Source: Voacanga thouarsii (taxonomy: Eukaryota; Streptophyta; Magnoliopsida; Gentianales; Apocynaceae). From it: a DNA stretch of 64,000 nucleotides. Under the pieces are notes generated by a model, which ran no database searches, had not been told where the DNA came from, and saw only the letters and a program-made list of their open reading frames with translations. Numbering within the stretch: the stretch's first letter is position 1; the number at the start of each line of letters is the position of its first letter. Shown one piece after another: positions 10,801 through 23,130 of this stretch. The DNA lies in NCBI GenBank assembly GCA_026120185.1, contig JANUWF010002362.1:2011001-2075000 (forward strand), given 5' to 3'. The position numbers and the translations under genes are program-made.

Positions 10801-11925
10801 ATGGCACCCAAGCACCGTGTAGCTTCGTCAAGCAGAAGGATTCCGGAAGTAGATCATGTGACACCAGAGGTTGAGACGTCCCAGATGCAATCACCCAACC
10901 GGGGTAATGGGAGTGAACTAGAGATGGGAATGGGGTTTGAAGCACCGGTTGATGTGTCGATGGGACAGGCATTCAATAAGATGGCAGAGATTCTGTAAAC
11001 CCTGACTGAGCGAAGGAACCCCCAAGGGAGAAGAAGAGGCATTAGACCAGTTTTTGAAGTTTCAGCCGCCCATTTTCTTAGGTGAAACTGAACAAGAATA
11101 GAAAGCAGAGCAATGGATTGAGCAGATTGAAGACATATTTGCAATGCTCCAGTACACCAAGGAGCGGATGGTTAAATTTTCTGCCTTCCGTTTGAGGGGC
11201 CTAGCTCGGGCATGGTAGCCGTGGGTTCAGGACGACTAGGAGATGGTCGATCAGTAATGGACGTGGTCCAACTTTGTTGAAGCCTTTAGAGCTGAGTATA
11301 TCCCTCAGTGGATAGTGGAGAAGCGAAAAGACAAGTTTCAGAATTTAAAGCAGGGAAGTACGATAGTGGCCCAGTACACAGCACAGTTCACCCAGCTGTC
11401 GAAGTACTGCAAGAGACTAGTGGACATCGAGCAGAATAGGACAAGGCAGTTTGTCAAGGGATTGAGGCAGGAATTGAGGAGGGCGTTGGCACCCTCTGCA
11501 CTAATGACCTATTCGGGGGCCGTAGACGCAGCTACTAGGACTAAGAATGAAGACTGCAGCAAGATGGCGGCAAGCCTTTCCGGCCGCCAAGGCAACCACA
11601 AGGACACTTCTTGGGGCAGCAAACCAACAAACGACCTGCCAACCAGCAGTGGCAGAATCAAGGAAAGCAAACCTGGACCGCACCAGTCGGACCTGCTCAG
11701 AACCTTCCGTTATGTCAACAATATGGGAAAAGAGGCCACACAGAGAAGAACTGTTGGTCTAAAGGAGGAGAGCGGAAATGTTATCACTGCGGCGACCCGA
11801 ACCACCTACAGAATGCCTTCCATAAGCTGCACTGAGTCGGCCAAGGGAATCCGACTTAGAATCCAGGACCCATCAGAGCCAATACCATGGGAGTATCCGG
11901 GAGTAGAGCACCAAAGTCTCAAGTG
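10801..11925 (+). pseudogene. gag: gag (Tekay-like gypsy), broken
   Basis: Begins at ATG 10801 (MAPKHRVASSSRR..., a basic N-terminus). After a TAA at 10996 and a frameshift near 11030 it continues into the retrotransposon Gag domain, with recognisable FLGETEQE and KFSAFRLRGLARAW stretches and AEYIPQW. Another frameshift near 11530 leads to two zinc-knuckle remnants around 11707-11823: CQQYGKRGHTEKNC, where the second Cys is Tyr, and CYHCGDPNH, which lacks its last Cys. In-frame stops at 11099, 11216, 11237 and 11255 sit within 160 bases. Gag would form the virus-like particle and bind element RNA. With these lesions it is not functional. Confidence 0.85.
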
Positions 11926-14900
11926 AAGGCCAAGGTATTCGCTCTCAACAGAGAGGAGGTTGGGACCGATGCAGCAGTAGTGGAAGGTACATTACTATCC
12001 AAGAACGTTCCGTTAATGCATTGATAAATCCTAGCTCTACTTATTCCTATTTAAATAAGATCTATGCATGTCATTTGGGTTGGAATGGAGTAGAGTTACC
12101 TTTTACCTTATTGGTAAGTACACCATTGGAGAAGATGGTGCAAGCAGATCGGTATGTGTGAAACTGTAAAATTGATGTAGGGAGAGAAAGCCTGGAGGGA
12201 GACTTGATAGTATTAGACATTGAGAATTATGATTTGATATTGGGAATGGATTGGTTAGCTAAGCATGGGGCTAGGGTAGACTGCAAGAATAAATTAGTCC
12301 AGTTCATTAGACCGGGTTGTGATGTGTTGGAATTCGATGGTAAGAGAGTAAAGGAATTGAAATATTTGATAGCGGGGACTAAGGCCCGGAAATTATTGAA
12401 GCAAGGATGTCAAGGGTACCTAGCTTATGTAATAAACAAGCCAATGGACCAGTGCACTCTGGAGGACACCAAGGTAGTGAAGGATTTTCCCGATGTGTTC
12501 CCAGCAGAACTTACTTTTCTACCTCCCAGCCGAGAAGTTGAATTCACCATTAACCTAGTTCTGGGAACGGAACCAGTATCACGGACCCCATATCAGATGG
12601 CACCAGCAGAGTTGAAAGAGCTGAAGGAACAGTTAGAAGAGTTAGTGAAGCAAGGCTACATCAGACCTAGCACGTCGCCCTGGAGAGCACCTGTGTTGTT
12701 TGTGAAGAAGAAGGATGGGACTCTGAGACTGTGTATCGATTATCGGTGCTTGAACAATCTGACAATCAAGAACAAGTACCCCCTACTACTGATTGACGAG
12801 CTATTAGACCAGTTACGAGGATCCAGTTGCTATTCCAAATTGGACCTGAGGTAAGGGTACTATCAAGTGCGGATAAAAGAGAAGGATATCCCCAAGATGG
12901 CCTTCAACACCAGATATAGACATATGAGTTCGTGGTAATGCCGTTCGGGGTGACCAATACTCCAGCAGTATTCATGGACTTGATGCATCGAGTGTTCCGA
13001 CCTTATTTGGACAGGTTCGTGGTGGTCTTCATCGATGACATTCTAATTTACTCCAAGAGTCCGGAGGAGTATGCGAAGCATCTAAAGCTCGTATTAGAGA
13101 ATCTTCAGGAGCATAAGCTGTTCACAAAGTTTAGCAAGTGTGAGTCTGGCTGGATAGCGTAGCATTTCTTGGCCATGTGGTGACCAAGGAAAGAATCAAG
13201 GTAGACCCAGCAAAGGTTGAAGCAGTGTCAGACTGGAAGCAACCGGAGAACATCACCGAGATTCGAAACTTCTTGGGATTGGCTGGTTACTATAGGAGGT
13301 TCATCAAAGGATTTTCAACGCTCGCATCGCCTATGACCCAACTGCTGAGAAAGGATGTTCTATTTGTTTGGAGTGAGAAATATGAGAAGAGTTTCCAAGA
13401 GTTGAAGTGAAAATTGATGACAGCACCAGTGTTGAATCTGCCCGAGGGGGATAAGCCTTACGCGCTGTATACCATGCCTCGAAAGAAGGATTGGGAGTAG
13501 TATTGATGCAAGACCGGAAAGTGATCTCTTATGCTTCTCGGAAGTTGAGACCTCATGAAATCAACTACCCTACACATGATTTGGATCTGGCAGCCATTGT
13601 ATTCGCTCTAAAGAAATGGCGACACTACCTATACGGAGTTCAGTATGAAGTGTTCACCGACCACAAGATCCTGAAGTACATCTTCACCTAGAAGGATTTG
13701 AATTCGAGACAGCGGCGATGAATGGAATTCTTAGAAGAATACCGTTGTCTAATCAACTATCATCCCAGGAAGGCCAACGTTGTAGCTGATGCCCTGAGCA
13801 GAAAAGTGAGTATGGCCAGATTAAGAGTGCAAGAGATTCAAGTAGTTCAGGATGTGTTGGACAGAAGAGTGGAAGTGCAAGAGAAGAGAATTGTTGTTAG
13901 CAACCTGAAGTTGACACTAGATCTAAGGCAAGAAATTGTGGAAGATCAGCAAAGTAGCGCAGAATTTCAGCTTTTCAAGGACAAGGAGCTTAAACGGCAA
14001 GACAGTGAATTTTGGCATGGCAAGACGGGAGTTTTTTATTTCAGGGATCGGTTGTGTGTACCCAGAGAGCATCAATTGAAGGATAGAATTTTGGAAGAGA
14101 CGCACAAGAGCAAGTACGCCATTCATCCGGGGAAAGTCAAAATGTCCCAGTATCTGAAGAGGGCCTATTGGTGGCCCGGAATGAAGCGGGATGTGGTTAA
14201 ATATATCTCGACATGTCTCACCTGTCAGAAGGTTAAAGCGGAGCATAAGAATTCAGTGGGACTGTTACAACTATTGCCAGTACCAGAATGGAAGTGGGAG
14301 GAGGTGACCATGGATTTTGTCACTGGACTTCCTATGTCAAGGACCCAGAAAGACATCATATAGGTAGTAGTGGATCGACTGACCAAATCGGCACATTTTA
14401 TACCAGTGAATGTAAGAGATTCCATGGAGAAGTTGGCTCAGACCTATGTGCGCGAAATAGTCCGTCCGCATGAAGTACCTTCAAGTATTGTGTCTGACCG
14501 AGACCCGAGGTTTACATCCCATTTTTGGGGCAAGTTTCAAGAATCGATAGAGTCGAGTCTAAAGTTCAGTACAACGGCGCATCCATAAACCGATGGACAG
14601 TCAAAACGAATTATACAGATATTGGAAGATATGCTGAGAGCCTATGTTCTGGATTTCGGGGATAAGTGGATCGAATGTCTGCCGTATGCAGAGCTGTCAT
14701 ATAATAATAGTTATCAAGCTTCAATTGGGATGGCTCCGTATGAGGCCCTATATGGACGCAAGTGTTAGGTACTGTATACTGGAGTTGGTCAGAAGATGGT
14801 CACGTAAGCAAAATCGGAGAAGTCTGTGTCCAAGAAATGTTAGACAAAGTTAAGTTAATCAGGGAAAGGTTGAAGGCAGCTCAGAGCCGACAAAAGAGCT

Positions 14901-15352
14901 ATGCAGACAACAGGCGGAGAGAATTGGAGTTTCAAGTAGGAGACAATGTATTTTTGAGATTGACGCCGAATAGGGGAATCTTGAAGCATTCGAAGGGTGG
15001 AAAGCTGAATTCGAGGTATTTGGGACCGTTCCCGATAAAAGAAAGGATTGGACCGGTAGCATATCGATTAGACTTGCCAGATAGGTTGACGGGAATTCAT
15101 GATGTGTTTCATGTGTCACAGCTGAAGAAATATAATTCCGATCCTGGTCATGTTCTGAATAATGAGACGTTGGTGTGGCAACCTGATCTGAGCTATGTGG
15201 AGAAACCCGTGTGCATATTGGACCACGGTATCAAGAATCTTTGGAACAAGCAGATACAGATGGTAAAAGTTCAGTGGGAGCATCATGGCACGCAAGATGC
15301 CACATAGGAATTAGAAGAGTGGATAAAGCAGAAGTATCCCGATCTGAAATAG
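11926..15352 (+). pseudogene. pol: pol (PR-RT-RNase H-integrase-chromodomain), broken
   Basis: Domains in order: protease remnant about 11990-12140, in which the catalytic Asp is replaced by Asn (AAT 12027-12029); RT about 12500-13165 with LCIDYR and the catalytic FIDDILIYS; RNase H about 13470-13690, with a base lost where the first catalytic Asp should be; integrase HHCC zinc site about 14100-14230 (HPGK...CLTCQK); and integrase core with MDFVTGLP and SDRDPRF, but the third acidic residue is Lys (AAA 14604-14606). The C-terminal chromodomain is about 15190-15352, ending KQKYPDLK. Nonsense codons lie at 12852, 13408, 13689, 13719, 14361, 14586 and 15305. Frameshifts lie near 12925, 13155, 13475 and 14770. 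The family encodes one polyprotein for reverse transcription and integration; this copy cannot. Confidence 0.9.
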
Positions 15353-15386
15353 AAGTATGTCAAAATTTTGGGACGAAATTCTCCTA

Positions 15387-15398
15387 CGGAGGGGAGGA
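15387..15398 (+). promoter_or_regulatory. Polypurine tract
   Basis: The purine run GGAGGGGAGGA lies directly against the 3' LTR start. This is where plus-strand DNA synthesis is primed in LTR elements. Confidence 0.85.
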
Positions 15399-16855
15399 TG
15401 TGAAACCCCAGCTAAAACCAACCTTAGAGTAAGGGGGGTCGGGATGCATATCATATTTTCTCGCATGCATAAATATATTTTTATATGATTTTATGTGCTT
15501 TGGATATGTGATATTGAGGTATCAAAAATATCTATGTGAGGTATCTTCTTGACTGAAAATAGGGAGGAGTTGTGGAAGGTTCCCAAGAGAATTAATCTCC
15601 ATGGTTGAACCTTCAAACTCCAACCTATATGGTTTCATCCTCTTCATGTAGTAAATTGGAAATTTTTCCAGCTTCATGATCAGTCCAATTGTCAAAATTT
15701 TCAGCCATCTTTCCCTCTCAAATACTGCTAGAAAAATAACCATTTAACTTAGCTTGAGGACTGAAAATTCCAGCCAAAACCGATCTGCACAAAAGCTGTG
15801 CAAACCAGGAAAATTTCCTGGACAGTTTCGCAGCTTGGTGAGCCAAAAACCAAGTTGTTTCTTCCAACTTTTCAACCAGCAATTCAACCTTATCCTTCCT
15901 CTATAAAGAAGGTTGGAAACCAGCCTTAGAAGACCTCCCAATATCCCTTCAAACTTGCAGCAAATCGGATGAACCATGGCAGAAAAATCTACCCAGAAAT
16001 TTTCAGCAAGCTTGCGAAAAGCTAATCAGAATTTCCAGCTGTATTCCTTCTTCATCCTTGTCTGAAACTTCCTCCATTTTCTGTACAAACTCACCTTGAA
16101 TAGCCATAAACTGGGCTTCATCATCTTCTCTAGTGTTTTGCACGAAAAAGAGCTCCATAGCTACTCCTAAAATCTCTCCATATATCACTCCAATCAAGCC
16201 ATTAATTAAACTCCAAAATTCCAGCAAAATATTCAACAAACTACCATAGATTACACCTCCAACAACCAGAAAATTCCTCCACCATTGCACACCATATTTC
16301 GGCCACCCTTAAGCTCATTCGAACAACATTCACCTTAGCAGAAATTCCAGCAATTTAGTCAGCCATTGAAGCTTCCAAAGAACCTCCAACAATAAAGATC
16401 TACTTACCATATTTGCTACCACAAAATATTCCCTAAATTATTCTTTTTGAATTTCAAACAACCAGCTTTCCTTTTCCTCTCAAATCTGAAAATCAAATTA
16501 CCAAAAATCTCCAAACCAGTCTACCACCCTTTCCCCACAGAATTTCGGCCAACCTTCATCCAATCTCTCTATTCTCTCCAAACCTCCAAGAACACCTACT
16601 ACCATTCTCACGCCTAAGGCCATTCAAAACCACTTCAATCTTCTCCAAAAACTCCAGATTATACCTGATCATTCTCGTGAATCCATTCCTGCAATTTTTA
16701 ACATCAAACACTGAAATCAAAGTCTCACTTTTGGATAAAAAATCAGAATTTTCTTAAAGGCTCAAGAACACTTTCAAGGTAAGCATGAACAATCATCTCC
16801 ATCTTCTTCTATCTTCGACCTTGATGAGTATATACTAATGAACTCTCTATTTCTC

Positions 16856-16907
<52 letters not shown>

Positions 16908-18287
16908 TCTCTCTGTCGAATGGTTACTTCCACCATGGCCATTTTTCTTCTTCTCCTTGGATGGATCAAGCATTCCTAGCGTGAGGATTCTCTTGAAACG
17001 ACTTCAAGGTAGTCATCATTCAGGTAAGCTTCTTCCATCTTCTCTTTAAATCCTAGATTCATGTCTCTTGGATGTAGTTGGATGAGGATGGGATATATTT
17101 GGAGATTGATCATGTGTTTTGTGATGGAGTTGGGATTGAAGCATGAGAATGAATATGTTTGTATAATGGAGATGGGATTGATGCATGAGATGATTTGTCT
17201 TGGTTGAATGTATGGCATTTTTAGGGTTTGTTGCATGTCTTCATGTCGTGAGTAGTATGAATGATCAAGCATGTTAGAGATTATGTCACCTTTGGTGAAT
17301 AGGGTTTTATGTTCATGTATTCTTGTTAAGGCCATGATTATATTATGTTAGTGGAGTTTGGATCATGTGTTGCTAGATTTGGATCTATGTTTTTATTCAT
17401 GATTTGGATGTTTTGTTGATTGGTGTAGAGTGTATGTTCATGATTATGGTTAGGAATAGGAATTATGATCATGACCTTGTTATCCCTAAGCTAATTTTAT
17501 TTCATCAATAAAATGATTAATACTATAATTTCTTCTAGTGATTTCGAAAACCCTAGGAAAATGTGGATTTGGACTCTTATATAAAATAATGATATTTTAG
17601 TCAAATAAATGATAGCTTTTATTAAAGAAGTAAAATATATAGATATTATATAAAATAATAATATCAAATAAAGCTTTTTATATAAATAATCATAATAGGT
17701 AAAATATTAATTTTGTAAGTCTTATATTCATAAATACTATTAAAATTTATTTATTATCTTTTAATCAAAACCTATTAAAATTTACTTACAACTAATTTTA
17801 GTTACCAATTATTTTCTAACAATTAATTATTAATAGATTATTACTCTAAATAATTCCATCTATGTCCTAGGACCCTTCATCAAATAAACCCTAATTTATT
17901 TATAACAAGATTTAAACCTTCAACTTATTAACATCTAATTCACAAACCCTAGTTAGTTTAATCTCAAGCTAGATTTATCTTATAAACCCTTTATTTATTA
18001 TCTAGCCTTAAAGCTTGGGACACTAGGGTCATGATTGTGGTAAGTTGAACTAGGATTATTTGTGAAATAAAATTTTGGCTTGAGTTTAATTATGTTTTAT
18101 ATTTACCCCAGGCAGGGTTAGGTCAGCTTTTGGAGATCGTTATTCTATCTCGAGCAAAGAATCAGGTATGCTCATGCATAAAACCTGTTTGTTGCAAAAG
18201 TTGTTATGGCAAGTTAAACACATAGTTTGTAAACACTGATTTGATAAAGGCAATTAGGGACTATTTCCTTTCTTGTTTCAGTCAAAC
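15399..18287 (+). repeat. 3' LTR of the Tekay-like element, truncated, with internal deletion
   Basis: Starts TGTGAAACCCC and aligns to the 5' LTR to the point equivalent to 9047, where it changes abruptly at 18287/18288 into minus-strand copia sequence. About 936 bp of LTR is therefore missing. It also lacks the 459 bp equivalent to 5856-6314 of the 5' LTR. The sequence TGTGAT is at both edges of that segment in the 5' LTR, and a single TGTGAT remains here at 15507-15512. The deletion removes the tRNA-like module. Private indels elsewhere in each LTR (for example about 30 bp missing from the 5' LTR near 7010) indicate an old insertion. Confidence 0.93.
16847..16915. repeat. (CT)n tract in 3' LTR
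   Basis: A near-pure CT dinucleotide run, expanded relative to the 5' LTR copy at 7616-7669. Confidence 0.95.
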
Positions 18288-21276
18288 TATGTTTCTCTTG
18301 GGGTAATGCCTTAATAAGCAGATCAACTATGTTCTAATCAATAAGAACTCTCTCTATCTTTACATCTTTTCTATCAATAATTCCACGAATCAAGTGATTA
18401 TGTCTAAGTACATGCTTGGATTGTTGGTGAGACTGTGGTTCCTTTGCATGTGCAATGGCTCCATTGTTATCACAATACAAGGGTATTAGATCAACAATGC
18501 TAGGTACCACTCCTTGTTCTGTTATAAACTTATTGATCCCTGCCGCCTCCTTAGCAGCTATAGAAGCCATTATGTACTCAGCTTTAGTGGTTGAATTAGC
18601 ATTTGTGTCTTTTTTAAAACTTTTCCAGCTAACTGCCCCTACCAAAAATGAACATGTAGCTAGATTAGGATTTGTAGTCAGATTAAATTTGGCATCAGTA
18701 TATCCTTTAACTTGTAAGTCTTATTCTCTATATACCAAGAATACATCCTTAGTTCTTTTTAAGTACTTAAGGATGATTTGGACAGCCACCCAATAACCTT
18801 CTCCAAGGTTACTTGTCAAATTAAAAGTAAAATATATGTCAGGTCTTATACATATCATAGCATACATGATAGACCCAATTGTCGAGGCATATGGTATTCT
18901 ACTCATTTGATCCCTTTCATATTATATTTGAGAATATATAGATTTTGAAAGGCTTATCCCATGGGTCATAAGTAAGAATCTCCTCTTAGATTGATCCATG
19001 CTAAACCTCTTTAGCACTTTGTCTATATGTGTAGACTGTGAAAAACCAAGGAACCTCTTTGATCTATCTCTATAGATCCTTATTCCAAGAATATAGGTTA
19101 CTTCTCTAAGGTTTTTTATGGAGAATTTCTTTGATAACCAAATCTTGATTGATTGAAAAGTAGAGATATCATTTTCTATTAGTAATACATCATCTACATA
19201 TAGTAATAGAGAAACAATTACACTCCTACTAACCTTCTTATATATACAAGGTTCATCCATATTTTATATGAAATCAAATTCCTTAATTATTTCATCAAAA
19301 AGATGTTCCAACTCCTAGAAGTTTGCTTTAGTCCTTAAATAGACTTTTGTAGCTTACACACAATGATCTTTGAATGTGAAACTCCCAGGTTGTGTCATGT
19401 ACACTCTCTCAATCTGATTTTTATTAAGGAAAGCTATTTTCACATCCATTTACTAAATCTCATTGTTATAATAAGTGGCAAGTGTTAGGAGTATTCTAAT
19501 AGATTTCAGTATTACTACTGGTGCAAACGTTTTGTCATAATCAATACCTTGTTGTTGACGATACCCTTTTGCAACCAGTCATGATTTATAGGTAATAACT
19601 TTAGCATCTATATCAATTTTTTTTCTTGAAAATCCATTTCCACCCTATGGGTTTTATCACTTTAGGTGGATCAACCAAAGTCCAAACTTAGTTATCATAC
19701 ATAGAATCCATTTCTAATTTCATGGCTTCAAGCCATTTGTCAGGTCTGACCTTTTCAGAACTTCCTTGAAAGTGGTTGGCTCATCTTCTTATATGAGCAA
19801 TACGTCATTGTGGTCATTAATGAAAAATCCATATCTCTCAGGTGCCACATATATCCTACTTGACCTACGAGATTCTTGTGCATTTGAAAGTTCATCTATT
19901 TTGTTAAAACACTCAAGATAAACCAGTTGATCATTATTTGTTTGTTCTTCTTGAACTTCACTAAGTTTAATTTTACTCCTACTATTTCCCTTAAGCATAA
20001 ATTCCTTCTCTAAAAAATTTCAAGCTTTGAAATAAATACTTTATTTTCTGAAGGGAGAAAGAAATAATATCTATGTGATTCTTTTAGATATTCAACAAAC
20101 AAACATTTATTAGACTTATTTTTTGGTTTATCTAATTTTGTCCTCTTAACATAAGCAAGACATTCCCAAATTCTCAAGTAAGCTAATTTTAGTTTCTTGC
20201 CAAAGAATAACTCAACTGTGGTAGTATCAACCATTTTTAATGGAACTCTATTTAAAATATAAACAGTAGTTTCAAATACATATCCCCAAAATAATTTTGG
20301 TAAATCTGAAAAACCATCATAATTCGAACCATATCCAAAAGAGTTTGAATTCTTTTTTTGAATTCACCATTATGCTGGAGTGTTTGCAGTGGAGTCCATT
20401 TAGATGATATCCTATTATCTCTAAGATAACTTTGAAACTTTTGGCTTAAGTATATTCACCTTCTCGATCGGATCTTAGAGTTTTAATACTATTACTAAGT
20501 TTTTTCTCTACTTCATTTTTGAATTCTTTGAACTTGTTAAAGGTCTCATATTTGTATTTCATTAAATACAAATACTCAAATCAAGAATAATCATTAACAA
20601 AGGTTATGAAATATCGATAACCCCCTCTTGCTTGCAATGTCATTGTTCCACATACTTCACTGTGTATTAGTTCTAATAATTGTTTAGCCCTTTCCCCTTT
20701 CATATAAAAAGAGTTCATAGTCATTTTACCCAGTAAACATGATTCACATGTACCATATGATTTATAATCAAATGATCCTAAGTCACCAACTTGTGTAAAT
20801 TATAAATGCAATTCTCGTTTATATAGCCTAAACGACAATGCCACAGTAAGACGAGATTGTGCTATCTTTCTTTTATTTTTTATTATTTATGTTAAGAATT
20901 TAATTTTTCATATCTAGAATATACAAACCGTTTATCAATGTTGCAGTACCATAATAGGTAGTATCATTTAATGAAAAAGAACAATTTTTCTTCTCAAAAA
21001 TTAAATAAAATCCAACCATGTCTAAACAAGCAACTGAGAAAATGTTCTTTAATAAAATTGAAACATAATAACAATTTATAAGTTCTAGAATCAATCTAAA
21101 AGGCAAGTGTAGATGATACGTCCGCAACAACCTTTGCTCCATTTGCAGCTCGTAGGTCCACATCACCTTCCTCAAGCTTCCTACTGTTCTATAGTCCCTG
21201 CAAATTATTGCACAAATAAAATCCATATCCGGTATCCAATACTCATATTGATGAGGGCTCATCGTATACATATTTT
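18288..21276 (-). pseudogene. pol: Copia pol fragment (PR/GAG-pre-integrase to RNase H), broken
   Basis: Minus strand, 5' end at high coordinates. In order: protease/GAG-pre-integrase remnant about 21271-20760; integrase core remnants about 20760-20260; integrase C-terminal part 20234-20010 (LAYLRIWECLAYVK); linker 19998-19789; RT about 19780-18720, with the YVDD catalytic motif and LGIRIYRDRSKR near 19200-19080; RNase H 18645-18290, with TTKAEYIMAS and LYCDNNGA. Many stops and frameshifts separate the pieces. The fragment is cut at both ends: at 18287 against the gypsy 3' LTR and at 21277 by a copia LTR lying in the opposite direction. Gag, its own LTRs and PBS are absent. The protein resembles that of the copia element at 41809-58582 but is clearly diverged. 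Confidence 0.85.
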
Positions 21277-22433
21277 TGTTGGAATGTATGCCCTCTCAGA
21301 CTAGGTTTCTGATGTAATTTTGACTTGTATTAATAAAATTATTTTTTTTTATAATTTGTTTGTGAAATTTTCTTTATATTTGTGCACGATTTTGTTGGAA
21401 AAAACCCATTGTGTTTAAGTAAATGGTTCATGTGAATAGAGGTCTTTCACAGTAAGGTATGGACCATGGGATACTTAATATATAAACTACTGTTCTTAAC
21501 TGGATGATGAGAATGGGACTCTCATCATGACAAGGTTATTATGTTATGAATTCTAAATAGGGAATGGCTTACCTTTAGCCATTGCGTAGTATTCTCATCT
21601 CATAACACAAGCGTATTTTGAATACGTAGAACAAGACCTGTAGTAGTGGTTTCTAAAAGTACTATGTGATAGAAACCTAGACTACTACTGCTACAGTATG
21701 GACTAGTACTCTACAGCTTGAGTATAAGTTGGTAGTCTAACGAAGTTGGAAGCATATGCTTTGACATACTATAGTTGAGGTTCTTTACAAGCAAAAATAT
21801 ACTTATATGCTGGCTATATGTAACTAGTTAGTCAAGATAGACTTATACAAGATAGTTTCTATACTATATCGCCCCTTGTGGTTGTCCAAATAATCTAATT
21901 ATCCAGGGCCCTATGGACACATGACTTGGATATTAGCTTTAGGGTAGCTCTCTTGAAAAGCGAAAATATTCCAAGAAGTCATGGATCATTAGACTAGAAG
22001 CCTAAGGATGGTAGATGTCTTTTAGAAAGGTGTTAGTACACTCTTTCCTCTCTAAATGCATGGTGGTGTGTAGAAGGGTATTTTAGTCATTTCACCTATA
22101 GGCCGTAGACATAGGTAATGCAGAATTCTCCTTGGGGTCAATATTTTCTTATTATGATATTATAAAATATTTAAAATGTAAAATACAACTGTGAAACCCC
22201 ACCTAAAGCCAACCTTAGAATAAGGGGGTCGAAATGCATATCATATTATTCTGAATAAAAATATATTTTTTTAAATGATTTTATATGCTTTAGAATTGTG
22301 ATTTATAGGTTAAAAGGCCTAGTTATGCTTATTAGGTAGGAAGGGTAAAAAGGTAATTTTGCTTAAGGTCAAAATAGGAAGATGGCTTGAAGTTTAAATA
22401 AGAAGAATATTTGGGTGAGAAAATAGGAACAAG

Positions 22434-22503
22434 AGCTGTTGTGGTTTAGTGGTTAGAGCTTTGGAATTAATCTCTAAAGTCATGAGTTCAAATCCCATCA
22501 CTT
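22434..22503 (+). promoter_or_regulatory. tRNA-like module in outer solo LTR
   Basis: A-box-like GTTTAGTGGTTAGAGC and B-box-like GAGTTCAAATCCC, at the same distance (about 250 bp) from the LTR start as in the other copies. Confidence 0.6.
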
Positions 22504-23061
22504 TGATTTTATTCATGATTATCTTAGTTATGTTTGAATTCTTGTTTTTCTTACATTCCTTAAAGATAGGAATGTTGTCTTAAGGGAGACATGAAGAGAA
22601 TGTCTTAATCATATAATCATGTCCTAAAAAGAATTCTAAAGGAATTCTTGTCCTTGTTATTACCTCTAGCGTTGTCCGAACATCTTCACAATTTAAATTA
22701 TTCAAAATTCATCAAATCTCTTCGTTTAATTCCAAAAATTCTGAGATAATTCCTTAGCCTTGAATTTTGAAAATCAATCTTGGAAGTTAGAGGATTAGCT
22801 GATGTGAAACCCCATTCAAAACCAACCTTAGAGTAAGGGGGTTGGGGTGCATATCATATTTCATTGCATGTTTAAATATATTTTTATATAATTTTATGTG
22901 CATTGAATTTGTGTTTTATAGTCTAGAGGGCTTGATTATGACTATTGAGTGAGAATGGCAAAATGGTAATTTTTGCTTGAGGTGGAAAAAGGGTGATAGC
23001 TTGAGGATTGAATAGGAAAATATTTTTTTTTTTTTTTTTTTTGAGAGGAAACAAGAACAAG

Positions 23062-23130
23062 AGTTGTTGTGGTGTAGTGGTTAGAGCCTTAGAATTAATT
23101 CTTGAGGTCTTGGGTTCAAATTCCATCATA
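23062..23130 (+). promoter_or_regulatory. tRNA-like module in inner solo LTR
   Basis: A-box-like GTGTAGTGGTTAGAGC (23072-23087) and B-box-like GGGTTCAAATTCC (23112-23124). This is the best-preserved form together with the copy at 51027. Confidence 0.65.

Larger units (their letters stand above)
5743..18287 (+). mobile_element. Tekay/Del-like chromovirus (Ty3/gypsy), decayed
   Basis: A Ty3/gypsy element with 5' LTR 5743-9983, PBS 9986-9997, extra acidic ORF, gag, PR-RT-RNase H-integrase-chromodomain, PPT 15387-15398, and a 3' LTR from 15399 truncated at 18287. The chromodomain at the end of integrase and the gypsy order (integrase after RNase H) place it in the chromoviruses. The long LTRs suit Tekay/Del, but that sub-assignment is inference. 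The coding region carries at least ten nonsense codons and several frameshifts, so it cannot make its own proteins. No flanking duplication can be tested because the right end is missing; the five bases before the 5' LTR are TATAC. Confidence 0.9.
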
